Assembly: GCF_018130545.1 (NCBI RefSeq)
Contig: NZ_JAFCKF010000006.1
Span: 310,001 to 374,000, forward strand
DNA: 64,000 nt
Origin: Bradyrhizobium tropiciagri
GTDB lineage: Bacteria > Pseudomonadota > Alphaproteobacteria > Rhizobiales > Xanthobacteraceae
Direction: 5' to 3'
In this document: positions 27,377 through 36,679 of the stretch, one piece after another
How the letters are laid out: each line of letters opens with the position of its first letter
Position numbering within the stretch: position 1 is the first letter of the stretch
Notes under the pieces: generated by a model
Told to the model about the DNA's origin: nothing
The model's database searches: none
Seen by the model: the letters and a program-made list of their open reading frames with translations, nothing else
Translations under genes and position numbers: made by a program

Positions 27377-29980
27377 TCAATGTCTGCGCGAAGCGTCGGT
27401 CGCGTTTGACGCCAAAGGGACGACGGTTGATCGCGCCGATCTCGGGGGCGCAAGATCCTGGATGAAATCTCTCAGTGCCTCGGTATCGAACGGCTTGCGG
27501 AGTATCTTGAGGCTTGGCGGTGCCGCGTTTGCAGCATCACTGTAGCCGGTTGTCAGGGCGATCGGCAAACCCGGGTAGCGCGACCGCACCTCTCTCGCGA
27601 GTCCGACGCCATCGATGGTTCCTGGCATGACGATATCGCTGAAGACGAGATCGATCCTCGTGCCGGCATCGAGCAGTTTCAGCGCCGCTTCGGCCGAATC
27701 CCGATAGATCGTTTCATAGCCCAGATGCTCGAACAGCGAGGATGTCACATCCGCCACTTCGGGGCTGTCGTCGACAACAAGCACAGTCTGCCGCTGCGGC
27801 TGCCTTGGTCTTGCTCTGGCGGCGGCGGGGTCTTTGCTGGCGGTTTGCTCGTCTGCACTTGATGGCAAGTAGATTGTAATCGTTGTTCCCTGTCCAACCT
27901 TGCTGTCCGCCGTCACCGTTCCACCCGCCTGGTGCGCGAAACCATAAACCTGGGACAGACCGAGCCCGGTCCCTTTGCCGACCTCCTTGGTCGTGAAAAA
28001 CGGATCGAACATTTTGGACAGAAGATGAGGCGGAATGCCGGTGCCGGTATCGCCAAGCGCGATCGCAAAGAACGCCTTTGCGCGGCGATCGCCCCCGGCT
28101 TCCTGGTTCGCCGTCACGGCGTGGACGGACAAGGTGAACGTGCCGCCGTTCGGCATCGCATCGCGCGCATTGACGGCGATGTTGACGATCGCAAGCTCCA
28201 GCTCGGCGAGGTCCACCTTGATCGACGCTATGCCCTCACCGACGTTCTCATTGTACACGATGTTGCCGCGCAGTGAGCTCTCGATCATGGTCCGCATGTT
28301 CTTGATGGACGCATTCAGATCGACGACCGTCGGGCTGAGATGCTGATGACGAGAGAAGGTCAGCAATTGGCGGGTGAGACTTTCGCCGCGTTTGGCCGCG
28401 GTCTGGATGGCTTCGATCGCTTTCGGCAGTTTCGGATCGAGCAGGCGCGTGAAGATCTGGGCGCTGCCGCCGATGATCATCAATAGATTGTTGAAGTCGT
28501 GCGCAATCCCGCCGGTCAGTTTGCCGATCGCCTCCATTTTCTGCGACATCGCGAGCTGTTCGCGCGCCTGCACCAGCTTCTCCTCCGCGTCGCGTCGCTC
28601 GGTTGCGTCGCGCAGGATGCTGATGAAGCCGATCAGATTTCCTGCGTCATCATGGCTCGATGAGACGGAGCCCGTGATGAAGAACGGCGTACCATTCTTT
28701 CTGATGCGCCAACCCTCTACGTCATACTTGCCTCGTTCGATTGCCGTCTCCAGCGCGTGTGCCGGCGAACCCGCGCGGCGCTCGTCTGGCCGATAGAAAA
28801 TTCCAAAATGCTTGCCGATGATTTCGTCCGAACTGTAGCCGATGATGTTTTGTGCAGAGCTATTCCAGCTCGTAACGTGCCCCTCACGATCAAGCGCAAA
28901 AATTGCATAGTCGACGACGCCTTCGATAAGGGTTTGGAAGTGCCGCCTGATGCTGTCGAGCGCCAAGGCTTTTCGCTCGAGTTGACCGTTCAGTTGGTCC
29001 TGAACAGAAAGCAGATGGACTTCCGTGGTCTGGCGCGTCGCAATTGCCGCCGCCAGGGCAAGGGGAGGCGCCGATACGCTGATCGAAAGCACGAGCAGCG
29101 ATAACAGTGCGCCACTCGGATCCATCTTCGGAAATGGATCGTTCCCCACCGAGAACCCCCACACGGCCATTCCGACAAAAATGAACGCAGCCGTCGACAC
29201 GGTGCGTCGATCGCCGCGCAGGCCGGCCCAGACCAAGGGTAGTAAAACCAGAAAGCCCAGAAGGCTCCGATGCGGCAGCAATACGTCGAGGTCAGTGCTG
29301 ACGAGGTCGCTACCGATGAGCGGGCTGTAAGCAACGATTCCAACGATGCCCGCGAGAGCGGGGACAGCGATCGACTCCAGCAGCTTCCATTTGGAGGAAA
29401 TGCGTAAGGGCATCGTCGCCCAGAGCACGATGAGCGGAGCAATCACCAGCGCCGCGGCAGCGTCCGCAAGCCACCAGGTCACCTCGGCGACGACGGAATC
29501 GGAAACGCTCGATTCGTTGGCGAGCACAAGGCTGGCCGAGGCGATGGTCGAACTGATGATCGCAGTCGGCGCAAAGCAAATGATCGCAAACTTCACGACA
29601 CCGACAGGCGTGGCAAACGTCTGGCGACCGTTCGACCAACGGCCGATCAGCCATGTCCCGGCACAAGCGGCAAGCAGGCTGCCGATCCCGGCGGCGCCAA
29701 ACTCCAGGAGCGATCGGTCGGCCATCAGGTAAGGAGAAACGGCCCCCAGCAGGATCGCCGGCCAGATCCGGTATCCGCGCAGCAGGACCAGCGCGAGTGC
29801 AAGCCCGGTCGGTGGCCATAGCGGTGTTCCGGTCGGATTGATCGCGGGAAGCAGCCGCGCGGCTTCGGCAAGGCCGCCATAAATCGCGGCAATGATCAGG
29901 ACTTCGACCGCGCAGGTCGCAATGCTCCGGGCGTCGCCAAACGCGAGAACCCTGGCTTTGTCGAACGTTGCCCTTTCCAT
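27377..29980 (-). CDS. MASE1-PAS hybrid sensor histidine kinase with receiver domain
   Basis: A protein of about 867 residues. The first roughly 310 residues are a MASE1-type membrane sensor with eight or so helices (opening with VEVLIIAAIYGGLAEAARLL and the NPTGTPLWPPTGLALAL motif). A PAS domain follows (LIEGVVDYAIFALDREGHVTSWN through FISILRDATERR), then a HisKA phosphoacceptor GGIAHDFNNLL and an ATPase domain with DTGTGIPPHLLSKMFDPFF and GTGLGLSQVYGF. A C-terminal receiver has Asp in VFSDIVMPG. I chose the ATG at 29980, which has AAAGG upstream, over an ATG at 30007. No partner regulator is adjacent. The input signal is unknown. Confidence 0.9.
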   Translation of the reverse strand: MERATFDKARVLAFGDARSIATCAVEVLIIAAIYGGLAEAARLLPAINPTGTPLWPPTGLALALVLLRGYRIWPAILLGAVSPYLMADRSLLEFGAAGIGSLLAACAGTWLIGRWSNGRQTFATPVGVVKFAIICFAPTAIISSTIASASLVLANESSVSDSVVAEVTWWLADAAAALVIAPLIVLWATMPLRISSKWKLLESIAVPALAGIVGIVAYSPLIGSDLVSTDLDVLLPHRSLLGFLVLLPLVWAGLRGDRRTVSTAAFIFVGMAVWGFSVGNDPFPKMDPSGALLSLLVLSISVSAPPLALAAAIATRQTTEVHLLSVQDQLNGQLERKALALDSIRRHFQTLIEGVVDYAIFALDREGHVTSWNSSAQNIIGYSSDEIIGKHFGIFYRPDERRAGSPAHALETAIERGKYDVEGWRIRKNGTPFFITGSVSSSHDDAGNLIGFISILRDATERRDAEEKLVQAREQLAMSQKMEAIGKLTGGIAHDFNNLLMIIGGSAQIFTRLLDPKLPKAIEAIQTAAKRGESLTRQLLTFSRHQHLSPTVVDLNASIKNMRTMIESSLRGNIVYNENVGEGIASIKVDLAELELAIVNIAVNARDAMPNGGTFTLSVHAVTANQEAGGDRRAKAFFAIALGDTGTGIPPHLLSKMFDPFFTTKEVGKGTGLGLSQVYGFAHQAGGTVTADSKVGQGTTITIYLPSSADEQTASKDPAAARARPRQPQRQTVLVVDDSPEVADVTSSLFEHLGYETIYRDSAEAALKLLDAGTRIDLVFSDIVMPGTIDGVGLAREVRSRYPGLPIALTTGYSDAANAAPPSLKILRKPFDTEALRDFIQDLAPPRSARSTVVPLASNATDASRRH

Positions 29981-30308
29981 CGCAAGCCTTTGCCGAGGGC
30001 ATCTCAAGAATGCGGTGGTGACCTGTCCCCTGATCCAGTGTCACCAAAAGAGGCGAATCGCATTGTCATGACGTCGGTGTTCCCGCCAAGCACTCAACGC
30101 AGTTTTGACCAAAGCATGGCCGCACGATGGTGAGGAGAGGGATGCCAGGCAACTTCGGAAAAAAGGGTCTATCGGGCAGCACCACTGACCTAATGGCAGT
30201 GGCGGACCAGGAGCCGCCACGATGCTTCGTCGTCAGCAGCGAATCTTCATGAGCAAGCGCCCGAGTGGTGGAATGGATTGGGCTGATCCGCCCGGCGCGG
30301 CGATACAG
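29981..30308. other. Intergenic segment upstream of the MASE1 kinase
   Basis: No convincing gene in about 330 bases. It holds the inverted repeat at 30018-30046 and the kinase promoter region. An open frame from 30222 on the plus strand only runs into the antisense of the GGDEF gene and is rejected. Confidence 0.55.
30018..30046. repeat. Short inverted repeat GGTGAC..GTCACC
   Basis: GGTGAC at 30018 and GTCACC at 30041 flank CTGTCCCCTGATCCAGT. With the tandem unit at 27278-27330 it brackets the kinase gene. Both look like pieces of insertion-sequence ends, but this is a suggestion only. Confidence 0.4.
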
Positions 30309-32000
30309 TTAGCTCGCCAGCGCCATCCCGGCTTCATCCAGCGTCTGCAGGAAGCCGTGCTCGATCACGGCATTGCGGCCGCGCCGCTTGGCGGCGTAGA
30401 GGGCGGCGTCGGCGGCTTCGATCAGATCGCCGGGGCGCTGGGTCTCGTTCGGCTTGGTCGTCGCGACGCCGACGCTGACGGTGACGACGCAATGGCTCGA
30501 GGATGCGTGCGGCACGGCGAGGCCGAGCACTGCGGTGCGCACGGTCTCACCGATCGCGAGCGCATGCGCGGCGTCGGTGTTCGGCAGCAGCAGGCAGAAT
30601 TCCTCGCCGCCATAGCGGCCGGCAAAGCCCATCGTGTCGGCGGCGATCCCCGCCAGCGTTTCGCCGATCCTGGTCAGGCAGGCGTCGCCTTCGGGGTGAC
30701 CGTAGGTGTCGTTGTAGAGCTTGAAGTGATCGACATCGATCATCATCAGCGACAGCTCGCACTCATATTGCTGCGCCCGCATCCACTCGAAATCGAGCCG
30801 GCTCTGGAAACCGCGGCGGTTGGCGAGGCCGGACAGCGCGTCGATCGAGGCCATCACGGTGAGGCGATCGTTGGAGGCGACGAGCTCGCGCTCGCGCTGG
30901 CTGAGCTGCGCCGCCATCGCGTTGAAGGCACGCGCGAGCGGCACGAATTCCGCCGGTAGCTTCTGCTTGGCGACGCGCGCCGACCAGTCGCCTTCGCCGA
31001 ACCGCCGCGTCATGCTGGTCATCAGCTCGATCGGATGGATGACGAGCCGCTCCGCGCCGACCAGGGCGCCCAACAAAACGAACAGGCAGACGAAACCGAG
31101 CTGCAGATAGGCGGTGCGGATCTCGCGGTTGATCGCCGCGGTCACCTTGGCCTCGTCCATGCTGACGATCAGGCGGGATTGCGTGCCGGCGATGCGCGCA
31201 AAGCTCAACGTGCGCTGGCCGCCGTCGGATGCGGTGAACGACACCGAGCCTGATGGTTCGTCGTAGCTCAGCGCCTTCTCGGCAATCGCCGCCATCAACG
31301 GGATGGTGTCGAGCGAGCGGCCGATCAGGCTGGCATGATCCGCAGGCGCCGCGATCACGACGCCGGTCGAGTCGACGAGGACCGCCGACATGCCGGGCTG
31401 GCCGCCGAGATTGGCCATGATCTGCGACAGCCAGTCGATGTTGATGCCGGCGACGACGACGGCATCCTGCTCCGGATTGATCGCGGCCACCGGATAGGCC
31501 GCCATCATCATCGGACGGCCATTGGTCCGGCCGCGCAGGTAATCGCTGAACACGAAGCCGCGATTATCCTGCGCCTTCTTGAAATATTCGCGATCGCCGA
31601 CATTGAGCCCGACCTGGACGTTGAGGGTCGAGCACTGCACCAGCCCGTCCCGGGAAACGAACATGATGCTGCGGATCCAGGGCAGCACCGTCGGCAGGCT
31701 GGCGCGCAGCACCTCGCAACTCTGCGCGACACCGCCGGAGGCACGGATATAGGCGGCGGATTTCAGCATGGTCTCGACCGAGGAGACCACTTCGCGCTGG
31801 GTTTCGGCGGCGTGTGCGGTGAGGTTGGCGTAGCCGGCCGCGGCCTGCGCGATCTGCGAGGTGCGGAAATTCTCCAGCGTACGGATCCGATCGAGCATCA
31901 GGGGTGCGACCAGCATCAGCGCAAGCAAGGCCAGCCGGGCGCGAATGCCCAGAACCTTCTTGAGTTTGACCCGGTTGCGGTTGAAAGTGACGCCCGACAT
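30309..32000 (-). CDS. Cache-HAMP-GGDEF diguanylate cyclase
   Basis: A 563-residue sensor protein. A membrane helix at about 15-35 (LALLALMLVAPLML) is followed by a periplasmic dCache-like domain to about 285, a second helix (LQLGFVCLFVLLGALVG), a HAMP-like segment ending RELVASNDRLTVMASID, and a GGDEF domain with the active-site signature RYGGEEF. That motif predicts diguanylate cyclase activity. The RxxD inhibitory site five residues before it is absent (DTMG there). I chose the ATG at 32000. A longer frame to 32324 runs antisense through the yggS-type gene. Confidence 0.9.
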   Translation of the reverse strand: MSGVTFNRNRVKLKKVLGIRARLALLALMLVAPLMLDRIRTLENFRTSQIAQAAAGYANLTAHAAETQREVVSSVETMLKSAAYIRASGGVAQSCEVLRASLPTVLPWIRSIMFVSRDGLVQCSTLNVQVGLNVGDREYFKKAQDNRGFVFSDYLRGRTNGRPMMMAAYPVAAINPEQDAVVVAGINIDWLSQIMANLGGQPGMSAVLVDSTGVVIAAPADHASLIGRSLDTIPLMAAIAEKALSYDEPSGSVSFTASDGGQRTLSFARIAGTQSRLIVSMDEAKVTAAINREIRTAYLQLGFVCLFVLLGALVGAERLVIHPIELMTSMTRRFGEGDWSARVAKQKLPAEFVPLARAFNAMAAQLSQRERELVASNDRLTVMASIDALSGLANRRGFQSRLDFEWMRAQQYECELSLMMIDVDHFKLYNDTYGHPEGDACLTRIGETLAGIAADTMGFAGRYGGEEFCLLLPNTDAAHALAIGETVRTAVLGLAVPHASSSHCVVTVSVGVATTKPNETQRPGDLIEAADAALYAAKRRGRNAVIEHGFLQTLDEAGMALAS

Positions 32001-32109
32001 TCTAGTCCCTTGCCCGTGCGCCAAGGTAGAATGCAGGGCTTCAAAAAGCCTTTCCCGAATTTGGTAAAATTCGAGCCAACCCCCGCATCTGTCAGAGAAC
32101 GGCACAAGC

Positions 32110-32814
32110 ATGACCCAAAGCCCGACCGCGCCGTTATCGGCTGATTCACCACAGGGTCTCGCCGCCGTGGAGCGCGAGATCGCGCACGCCTGCAAGGAAG
32201 CGCGGCGCGACCGTGCCTCGGTGACTCTGATCGCAGTGTCGAAGACATTCGCGGCCGACGCAATTTTGCCGATTATCGGCGCCGGACAGCGCGTATTTGG
32301 CGAAAATCGCGTGCAGGAGGCCAAGGGTAAGTGGCCGGAGTTGATCCAGGCTAATCCCGGCGTGAGACTTCACCTGATCGGGCCGCTGCAGTCGAACAAG
32401 GCCAAGGAGGCGGTTGCGCTGTTCGATGCGATCCATTCGGTCGACCGCACCAGCATTTGCGAAGCGTTAGCCAAGGAAATCAAAAATCAAGGCAAGCACC
32501 CGGAACTGTTCGTCCAGATCAATACCGGCGAGGAGCCGCAGAAGGCCGGCGTCGCACCGCAGGATGCAGATACCTTCATCGCGGCGTGTCGCGAGACCTA
32601 TGGCCTGCAGATTTCAGGACTGATGTGCATCCCGCCGGTCGACCAGGCGCCGGCGCCGCATTTCGCGCTCTGCGCCAAGATCGCCGCGCGCAACGGCTTG
32701 AAGAATCTCTCGATGGGCATGAGCGCCGATTTCGCGGTCGCGATCGCGATGGGCGCCACCCACGTGCGGGTGGGCTCGGCGATTTTTGGCACGCGCACCG
32801 TGCCGCATAACTGA
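32110..32814 (+). CDS. YggS family pyridoxal phosphate homeostasis protein
   Basis: YggS/PLPBP proteins bind PLP without known catalysis and keep vitamin B6 and amino-acid pools balanced. The 234-residue alanine-racemase-like barrel has the PLP lysine in LIAVSKTF near residue 45, the GENRVQEAKGKW motif, HLIGPLQSNKAK, and the phosphate-binding LSMGMSADFAVAIAMGATHVRVGSAIFG end. It is divergent from the GGDEF gene across about 110 bp. proC, its usual neighbour in enterics, is not here. Confidence 0.95.
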   Translation: MTQSPTAPLSADSPQGLAAVEREIAHACKEARRDRASVTLIAVSKTFAADAILPIIGAGQRVFGENRVQEAKGKWPELIQANPGVRLHLIGPLQSNKAKEAVALFDAIHSVDRTSICEALAKEIKNQGKHPELFVQINTGEEPQKAGVAPQDADTFIAACRETYGLQISGLMCIPPVDQAPAPHFALCAKIAARNGLKNLSMGMSADFAVAIAMGATHVRVGSAIFGTRTVPHN

Positions 32815-32852
32815 AGCCGCATAACTAGTGTCGTGTGCGGCGAGCGCGCTGC

Positions 32853-33638
32853 CTACGCGAACTGCACCGACACCTTTCCGATTGCGCCGAAGTCGGCCGC
32901 GAAGACATCCCCCGCTGCAATCGGCAGCGGCGGGTGGCAGGTGCCTGTCGTGACGACTTCGCCGCCCCGCAACGTCAGCCCTAGCGCGCGCAGCTCGTTG
33001 GCGCACCAGGTGAGCGCGACGCGGGGATCGCCGAGCACGTTCTTGCCGTGGCCGATATAGCGCTCGCCGCCCAGCGTGATGGTCGGGCGCTCCTCGACGA
33101 GATCGATCGCGCGCCAGTCGGCCGGTGTCGCAGGTCCGAGCACGAACAGATGCGCGCAGGCATTGTCGGCGATTAGCTGCGCCTCGCCGGCGGAGACGAA
33201 ATCGGCGAAGCGCGAATCCGGAATCTCGATCGCCGGATGCAGCGTGCCGACCGCGTCCAACACCTCCTGCACGCTGTACGGCGTGGTGCGCGGCGCGAGA
33301 TCGCGTGCCATGCGGAAGGCATATTCCGGCTCGCCGACCCGCATCTCGTTGCCCGTCATCGATGCGGTGCCGCGGTCCGGTATCAATGTCTCGGCGAGGA
33401 TGCGTCCGGCGAGCGGGCCCGCGACGTTGATGTGCTTCTGGCCGGCCGCGCTGGTTGCCGCGATCTTCCAGCCGAACAGTTTTTCGCGCGAGGTCTTTTC
33501 CAGCTGAGCCTGCACCGCGTAGCCCTCTGCGCGATCGCGCGGCCGCATTGCGCTATCGAGTGCGCCGAGTTTCGTTCCCGCGCGCCAGTGCTCGCTGAGG
33601 ACTTTCGAGGCGGCGGTGATCTGGTTGCTGTCGAGCAT
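32853..33638 (-). CDS. Fumarylacetoacetate hydrolase-like hydratase (2-keto-4-pentenoate hydratase family)
   Basis: A 261-residue protein of the MhpD/FAH family, which hydrate or decarboxylate 2-keto acids with a divalent metal. It has the family KIAATSAAGQKHINVAGPLAGRIL region, the metal-ligand segment RVGEPEYAFRMARDL with conserved Glu residues, HPAIEIPDSR, and the C-terminal VVTTGTCHPPLPIAAGD loop. No other ring-cleavage genes are adjacent, so the substrate is unknown and a role in aromatic degradation is only one option. Confidence 0.88.
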   Translation of the reverse strand: MLDSNQITAASKVLSEHWRAGTKLGALDSAMRPRDRAEGYAVQAQLEKTSREKLFGWKIAATSAAGQKHINVAGPLAGRILAETLIPDRGTASMTGNEMRVGEPEYAFRMARDLAPRTTPYSVQEVLDAVGTLHPAIEIPDSRFADFVSAGEAQLIADNACAHLFVLGPATPADWRAIDLVEERPTITLGGERYIGHGKNVLGDPRVALTWCANELRALGLTLRGGEVVTTGTCHPPLPIAAGDVFAADFGAIGKVSVQFA

Positions 33639-33732
33639 GCTGGTTTGCTCCCGCGGGAATTATTCTTTGTTGCGCGTGATCTCAGCACAAACGCGTCGCG
33701 TCTGTCGCGTGGGAAAACCAATGGCCTGCCAT

Positions 33733-34272
33733 CTATTCAATGATGATGTTCGTCTTCGGCGACATCCGCCGCAACAGCCGCAGCATCGAGGCCTTGGTCA
33801 TCGAGACGCAGCCCGCGGTCGGCGAGAAATTCGGCCGCGCCAGATGCAGGAACACCGCGCTGCCGCGGCCGGCGATGCGCGGGGCGGTGTTGTGGTCGAT
33901 CTCGACGATGAAGTCGTAGAGGTGATCCGCGCGGGTCAGGCGGTCGCCGGCCTGTTCCCGGTCGAGCCGGATCGGCTGGTTGTAATGGCGGTCGGTGGGA
34001 TCCTCGCACCAGGCGTCCTCGCGGCGGATCGGCCGCGTCGGCAGGAAGGTCACGGGGCGCCGGTGCCGATCGGCGCGCCACCACAATTGCCGCGGATGGA
34101 ACACGCCGCGCGGCGTGCCGCCGTCGCCCTCGCGCTTGTTGGCGAGGATTCCGCCGCGTCCAAGCGCCACGGGAACCGTCCAGCCATCGGCCGTCAGCCA
34201 GCCCCGGCGCGGATCGCCGGCGGCGCTGCGGACCTCGATGGCCGTGAGCGGACGATCACGTTTGACTGTCAT
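33733..34272 (-). CDS. L,D-transpeptidase family (YkuD-type) protein
   Basis: A protein of about 179 residues with a C-terminal YkuD-like catalytic motif: a His in AVFLHLARP followed by NFSPTAGCVSM, which holds the nucleophile Cys. Family members form 3-3 peptidoglycan cross-links or attach proteins to the wall. This small subgroup, with GRGGILANKREGDGGTPRGVF at the N-terminal side, is widespread in alphaproteobacteria without a clear signal peptide. The start is uncertain: the ATG at 34272 is used here and one at 34311 is also possible. Confidence 0.85.
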   Translation of the reverse strand: MTVKRDRPLTAIEVRSAAGDPRRGWLTADGWTVPVALGRGGILANKREGDGGTPRGVFHPRQLWWRADRHRRPVTFLPTRPIRREDAWCEDPTDRHYNQPIRLDREQAGDRLTRADHLYDFIVEIDHNTAPRIAGRGSAVFLHLARPNFSPTAGCVSMTKASMLRLLRRMSPKTNIIIE

Positions 34273-34514
34273 ATAAGTGATTGAAATGGCTGACCTTCCT
34301 TTAAGAATCATTCAAAACTGAACTTGCCTTGGCTGAGCAGATCATTCTATCTCCCGGCATTACAGGACATTCACGTCCTGCCCCGCCGGATTTGAGGTAG
34401 ACTGCGCTGCCTTGTGAATCGGTAACAATCGCCTACCTGTGACGATATCTAGCCGATGCTACGGCCATGAGCGCCCTCCGCTTCTGACCGCCCCGCCCCC
34501 GAAGGATTGTACCT

Positions 34515-35201
34515 ATGGCCAATGCCCGCAAGATCTTGATCGTGGATGACGATACCGATCTGCGCGATACGCTGGTCGAGCAGCTGTCCCTGCACGAGGA
34601 ATTCGAAGCCTCCGCAGTCGACACCGGCGCCAAGGGCGCCACTGCCGCCAAAGCCAATTCCCCCGATCTGGTCCTGATGGATGTCGGCCTGCCCGATACC
34701 GACGGCCGCGAAGTGGTCCGCAGCCTGCGCAAGGGCGGCTTCAAGGCCCCGATCATCATGCTGACCGGCCACGATACCGATTCCGACACGATCCTGGGGC
34801 TCGAATCCGGCGCCAACGACTATGTGGCAAAACCGTTCCGCTTCGCTGTGCTGCTGGCCCGGATCCGGGCTCAGCTGCGCCAGCACGAGGCCAGCGAGGA
34901 CGCGGTGTTTTCGGTCGGGCCCTACTCGTTCCGGCCTGGCTCGAAGATGCTGACCGGCGCCAACGCCCGCAAGGTGCGGCTGACCGAAAAGGAAACCGCG
35001 ATCCTGCGCTTCCTCTACCGCGCTGGCCAGATGCCGGTGTCGCGCGAGACCCTGCTCCAGGAAGTCTGGGGCTACAATTCCGGCGTCACCACCCACACGC
35101 TGGAAACCCACATCTACCGCCTCCGCCAGAAGATCGAGAAGGACGCTGCCAACCCGGAAATCCTGGTCACGGAAGCCGGTGGCTACAAGCTGGTGCCGTG
35201 A
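34515..35201 (+). CDS. OmpR-type response regulator, CenR-like
   Basis: A 228-residue regulator with a receiver domain (ILIVDDDTDLRDTL, phosphoacceptor Asp in LVLMDVGLPDTDG, switch Lys in VAKPFRFAVLLARIRA) and a winged-helix output domain (KVRLTEKETAILRFLYRAGQ ... GVTTHTLETHIYRLRQK). The strongly conserved LGLESGANDYVAKPFRF and GVTTHTLETHIYRLRQKIE stretches match my memory of CenR, the essential envelope regulator of Caulobacter and rhizobia. No kinase gene is adjacent, as for cenR elsewhere. The orthology needs a search. Confidence 0.88.
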   Translation: MANARKILIVDDDTDLRDTLVEQLSLHEEFEASAVDTGAKGATAAKANSPDLVLMDVGLPDTDGREVVRSLRKGGFKAPIIMLTGHDTDSDTILGLESGANDYVAKPFRFAVLLARIRAQLRQHEASEDAVFSVGPYSFRPGSKMLTGANARKVRLTEKETAILRFLYRAGQMPVSRETLLQEVWGYNSGVTTHTLETHIYRLRQKIEKDAANPEILVTEAGGYKLVP

Positions 35202-35258
35202 TACGCTTCGCGCTCAACGATTCGTGAAATCGAGGCGCACCGCGGTTACCGGCCCTGA

Positions 35259-35699
35259 ATGTCGATCGATGATGACGTAGCCCTGCTCGAGCGGGTCCCG
35301 ACGATGCGTCTGTTGGGCGACAGCTCCTTGCGCATGCTGGCGATCGGCTCCGAGCAACGCGACTTCAATGCAGGCGAAGTGCTGTTCAAGACCGGCGACA
35401 CTGCGGACGCCGGCTATGTCGTGCAGCGCGGCACCTTCCGGGTCGAGGAAGGTGGTGCCGAGATTATCGCCGGTCCCGGCGCGCTGATCGGCGAGCTCGC
35501 ATTGATCGTCGCGATGAAGCGGCCCTCGACCGCAACCGCACTGGAGCGCGGCTCGGTGATCCGCGTCGCGCGGAGCCTGTTCCAGCGCGTGCTGGAAAGC
35601 GATCCCGCCGCCGCCCGCCGCCTGCGCGACGAACTCGCGCTGCGCACCAGCCAGCTGGCGAGCGATATTCTGATGGCGGGCGGGAAGCTGAGTACGTGA
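35259..35699 (+). CDS. Cyclic nucleotide-binding domain protein
   Basis: A 146-residue single-domain protein with the cNMP-binding beta-roll (FNAGEVLFKTGDTADAGYVVQRGTFRV in pieces, then PGALIGELALIVAMKRPSTATALE). The phosphate-binding cassette reads GELALIVAMKRPSTA, near the canonical GE..L......R.A pattern. There is no DNA-binding helix-turn-helix, so it is not a full Crp/Fnr factor. It starts 57 bp after the response regulator gene and may be cotranscribed with it. Confidence 0.87.
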   Translation: MSIDDDVALLERVPTMRLLGDSSLRMLAIGSEQRDFNAGEVLFKTGDTADAGYVVQRGTFRVEEGGAEIIAGPGALIGELALIVAMKRPSTATALERGSVIRVARSLFQRVLESDPAAARRLRDELALRTSQLASDILMAGGKLST

Positions 35700-35707
35700 T
35701 TTCTCGT

Positions 35708-35858
35708 TGTCCCGGACAAGCGAGCATCGCGAGCGCGATCCGGGACCCATACGCCGCGGCCTCTCTTTGGGCACGCGGGTCGACGGCTTTGCCAGTTTCA
35801 AGACCCTGTGGTTATGGGTCCCTGCTCCCGTGCGCAATTGCGCACTAGGCAGGGACGC
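35708..35858. repeat. Intergenic inverted repeat, CCCGGACAAGCGAGC type
   Basis: TGTCCCGGAC...CCGGGACCCATA on the left and GTTATGGGTCCCTGCTCCCGTGCGC on the right form an imperfect inverted repeat. It is related in its GGGACCCATA/TATGGGTCCC arms to 5679-5808. It lies between the cNMP-binding gene and convergent xth. Confidence 0.6.
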
Positions 35859-35863
35859 CACCC

Positions 35864-36679
35864 CTAAACCTCCATCACCGCGGTCACCGGCACATGGTCC
35901 GACGGGCGCTCCCAGCTGCGGGCGTCGCGGGTGATCTTGAAATCGCTGACCTGATCCTTCAGCGCGCGCGAGACCCAGATGTGATCGAGCCGGCGGCCGC
36001 GATCGCCGACGGTCCAGTCCGCGGCGCGGTAGCTCCACCAAGTGTAGACCTTTTCCGACATCGGGATCCGCTCGCGCGCGATGTCGAACCATTCGCCATG
36101 CGCTTGCGCGGCGAGCAGCTTCTCGGTCTCGACCGGCGTGTGCGAGACCACCTTCAACAGCTGCTTGTGCGACCACACGTCGTTCTCATGCGGCGCGACA
36201 TTGAGGTCGCCGACCAGGATGTGGCGGTCGTCGCCGCGCGGATGCAGCGGCTCGCACGCCTTCATCTCGTCGAGGAATTGCAGCTTGTGCTCGAACTTCG
36301 GGTTGAGCGCGGGATCGGGAATGTCGCCGCCGGCCGGCACGTAGAAATTATGCAGCACCAGCGGTTTTGACAGCTGCGCTTTCTCGCCGAAGGAGACCGA
36401 GATGTGCCGTGAATCGATCTTGTCGCAGAACGTCCTGATGTCGGTGGTCTCGAACGGCAGACGCGAGACGATGGCGACGCCGTGATAGCCCTTCTGTCCG
36501 TTCAGCGCCACGTGCTCATAGCCGAGCCGCTTGAAGCGCTTCAACGGAAACGCATCGTCGATGCATTTCGTCTCCTGCAGGCACAGCACATCCGGCCGCG
36601 CGCTCTTCAGGAATTTGGCGACGATGTCGATGCGCAGGCGCACCGAGTTGATGTTCCAGGTGGTGACGGAGAACCGCAT
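35864..36679 (-). CDS. xth: Exodeoxyribonuclease III (AP endonuclease)
   Basis: ExoIII cuts at abasic sites and degrades duplex DNA from 3' ends in base-excision repair. The 271-residue protein has the start SVTTWNINSVRLR, the metal-binding Glu in LCLQETKC, the HGVAIVSRLPFE segment, GDLNVAPHENDVW with the catalytic Asp and Asn, and the C-terminal PSDHVPVTAVME. Residue order and length match the family. Confidence 0.96.
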   Translation of the reverse strand: MRFSVTTWNINSVRLRIDIVAKFLKSARPDVLCLQETKCIDDAFPLKRFKRLGYEHVALNGQKGYHGVAIVSRLPFETTDIRTFCDKIDSRHISVSFGEKAQLSKPLVLHNFYVPAGGDIPDPALNPKFEHKLQFLDEMKACEPLHPRGDDRHILVGDLNVAPHENDVWSHKQLLKVVSHTPVETEKLLAAQAHGEWFDIARERIPMSEKVYTWWSYRAADWTVGDRGRRLDHIWVSRALKDQVSDFKITRDARSWERPSDHVPVTAVMEV

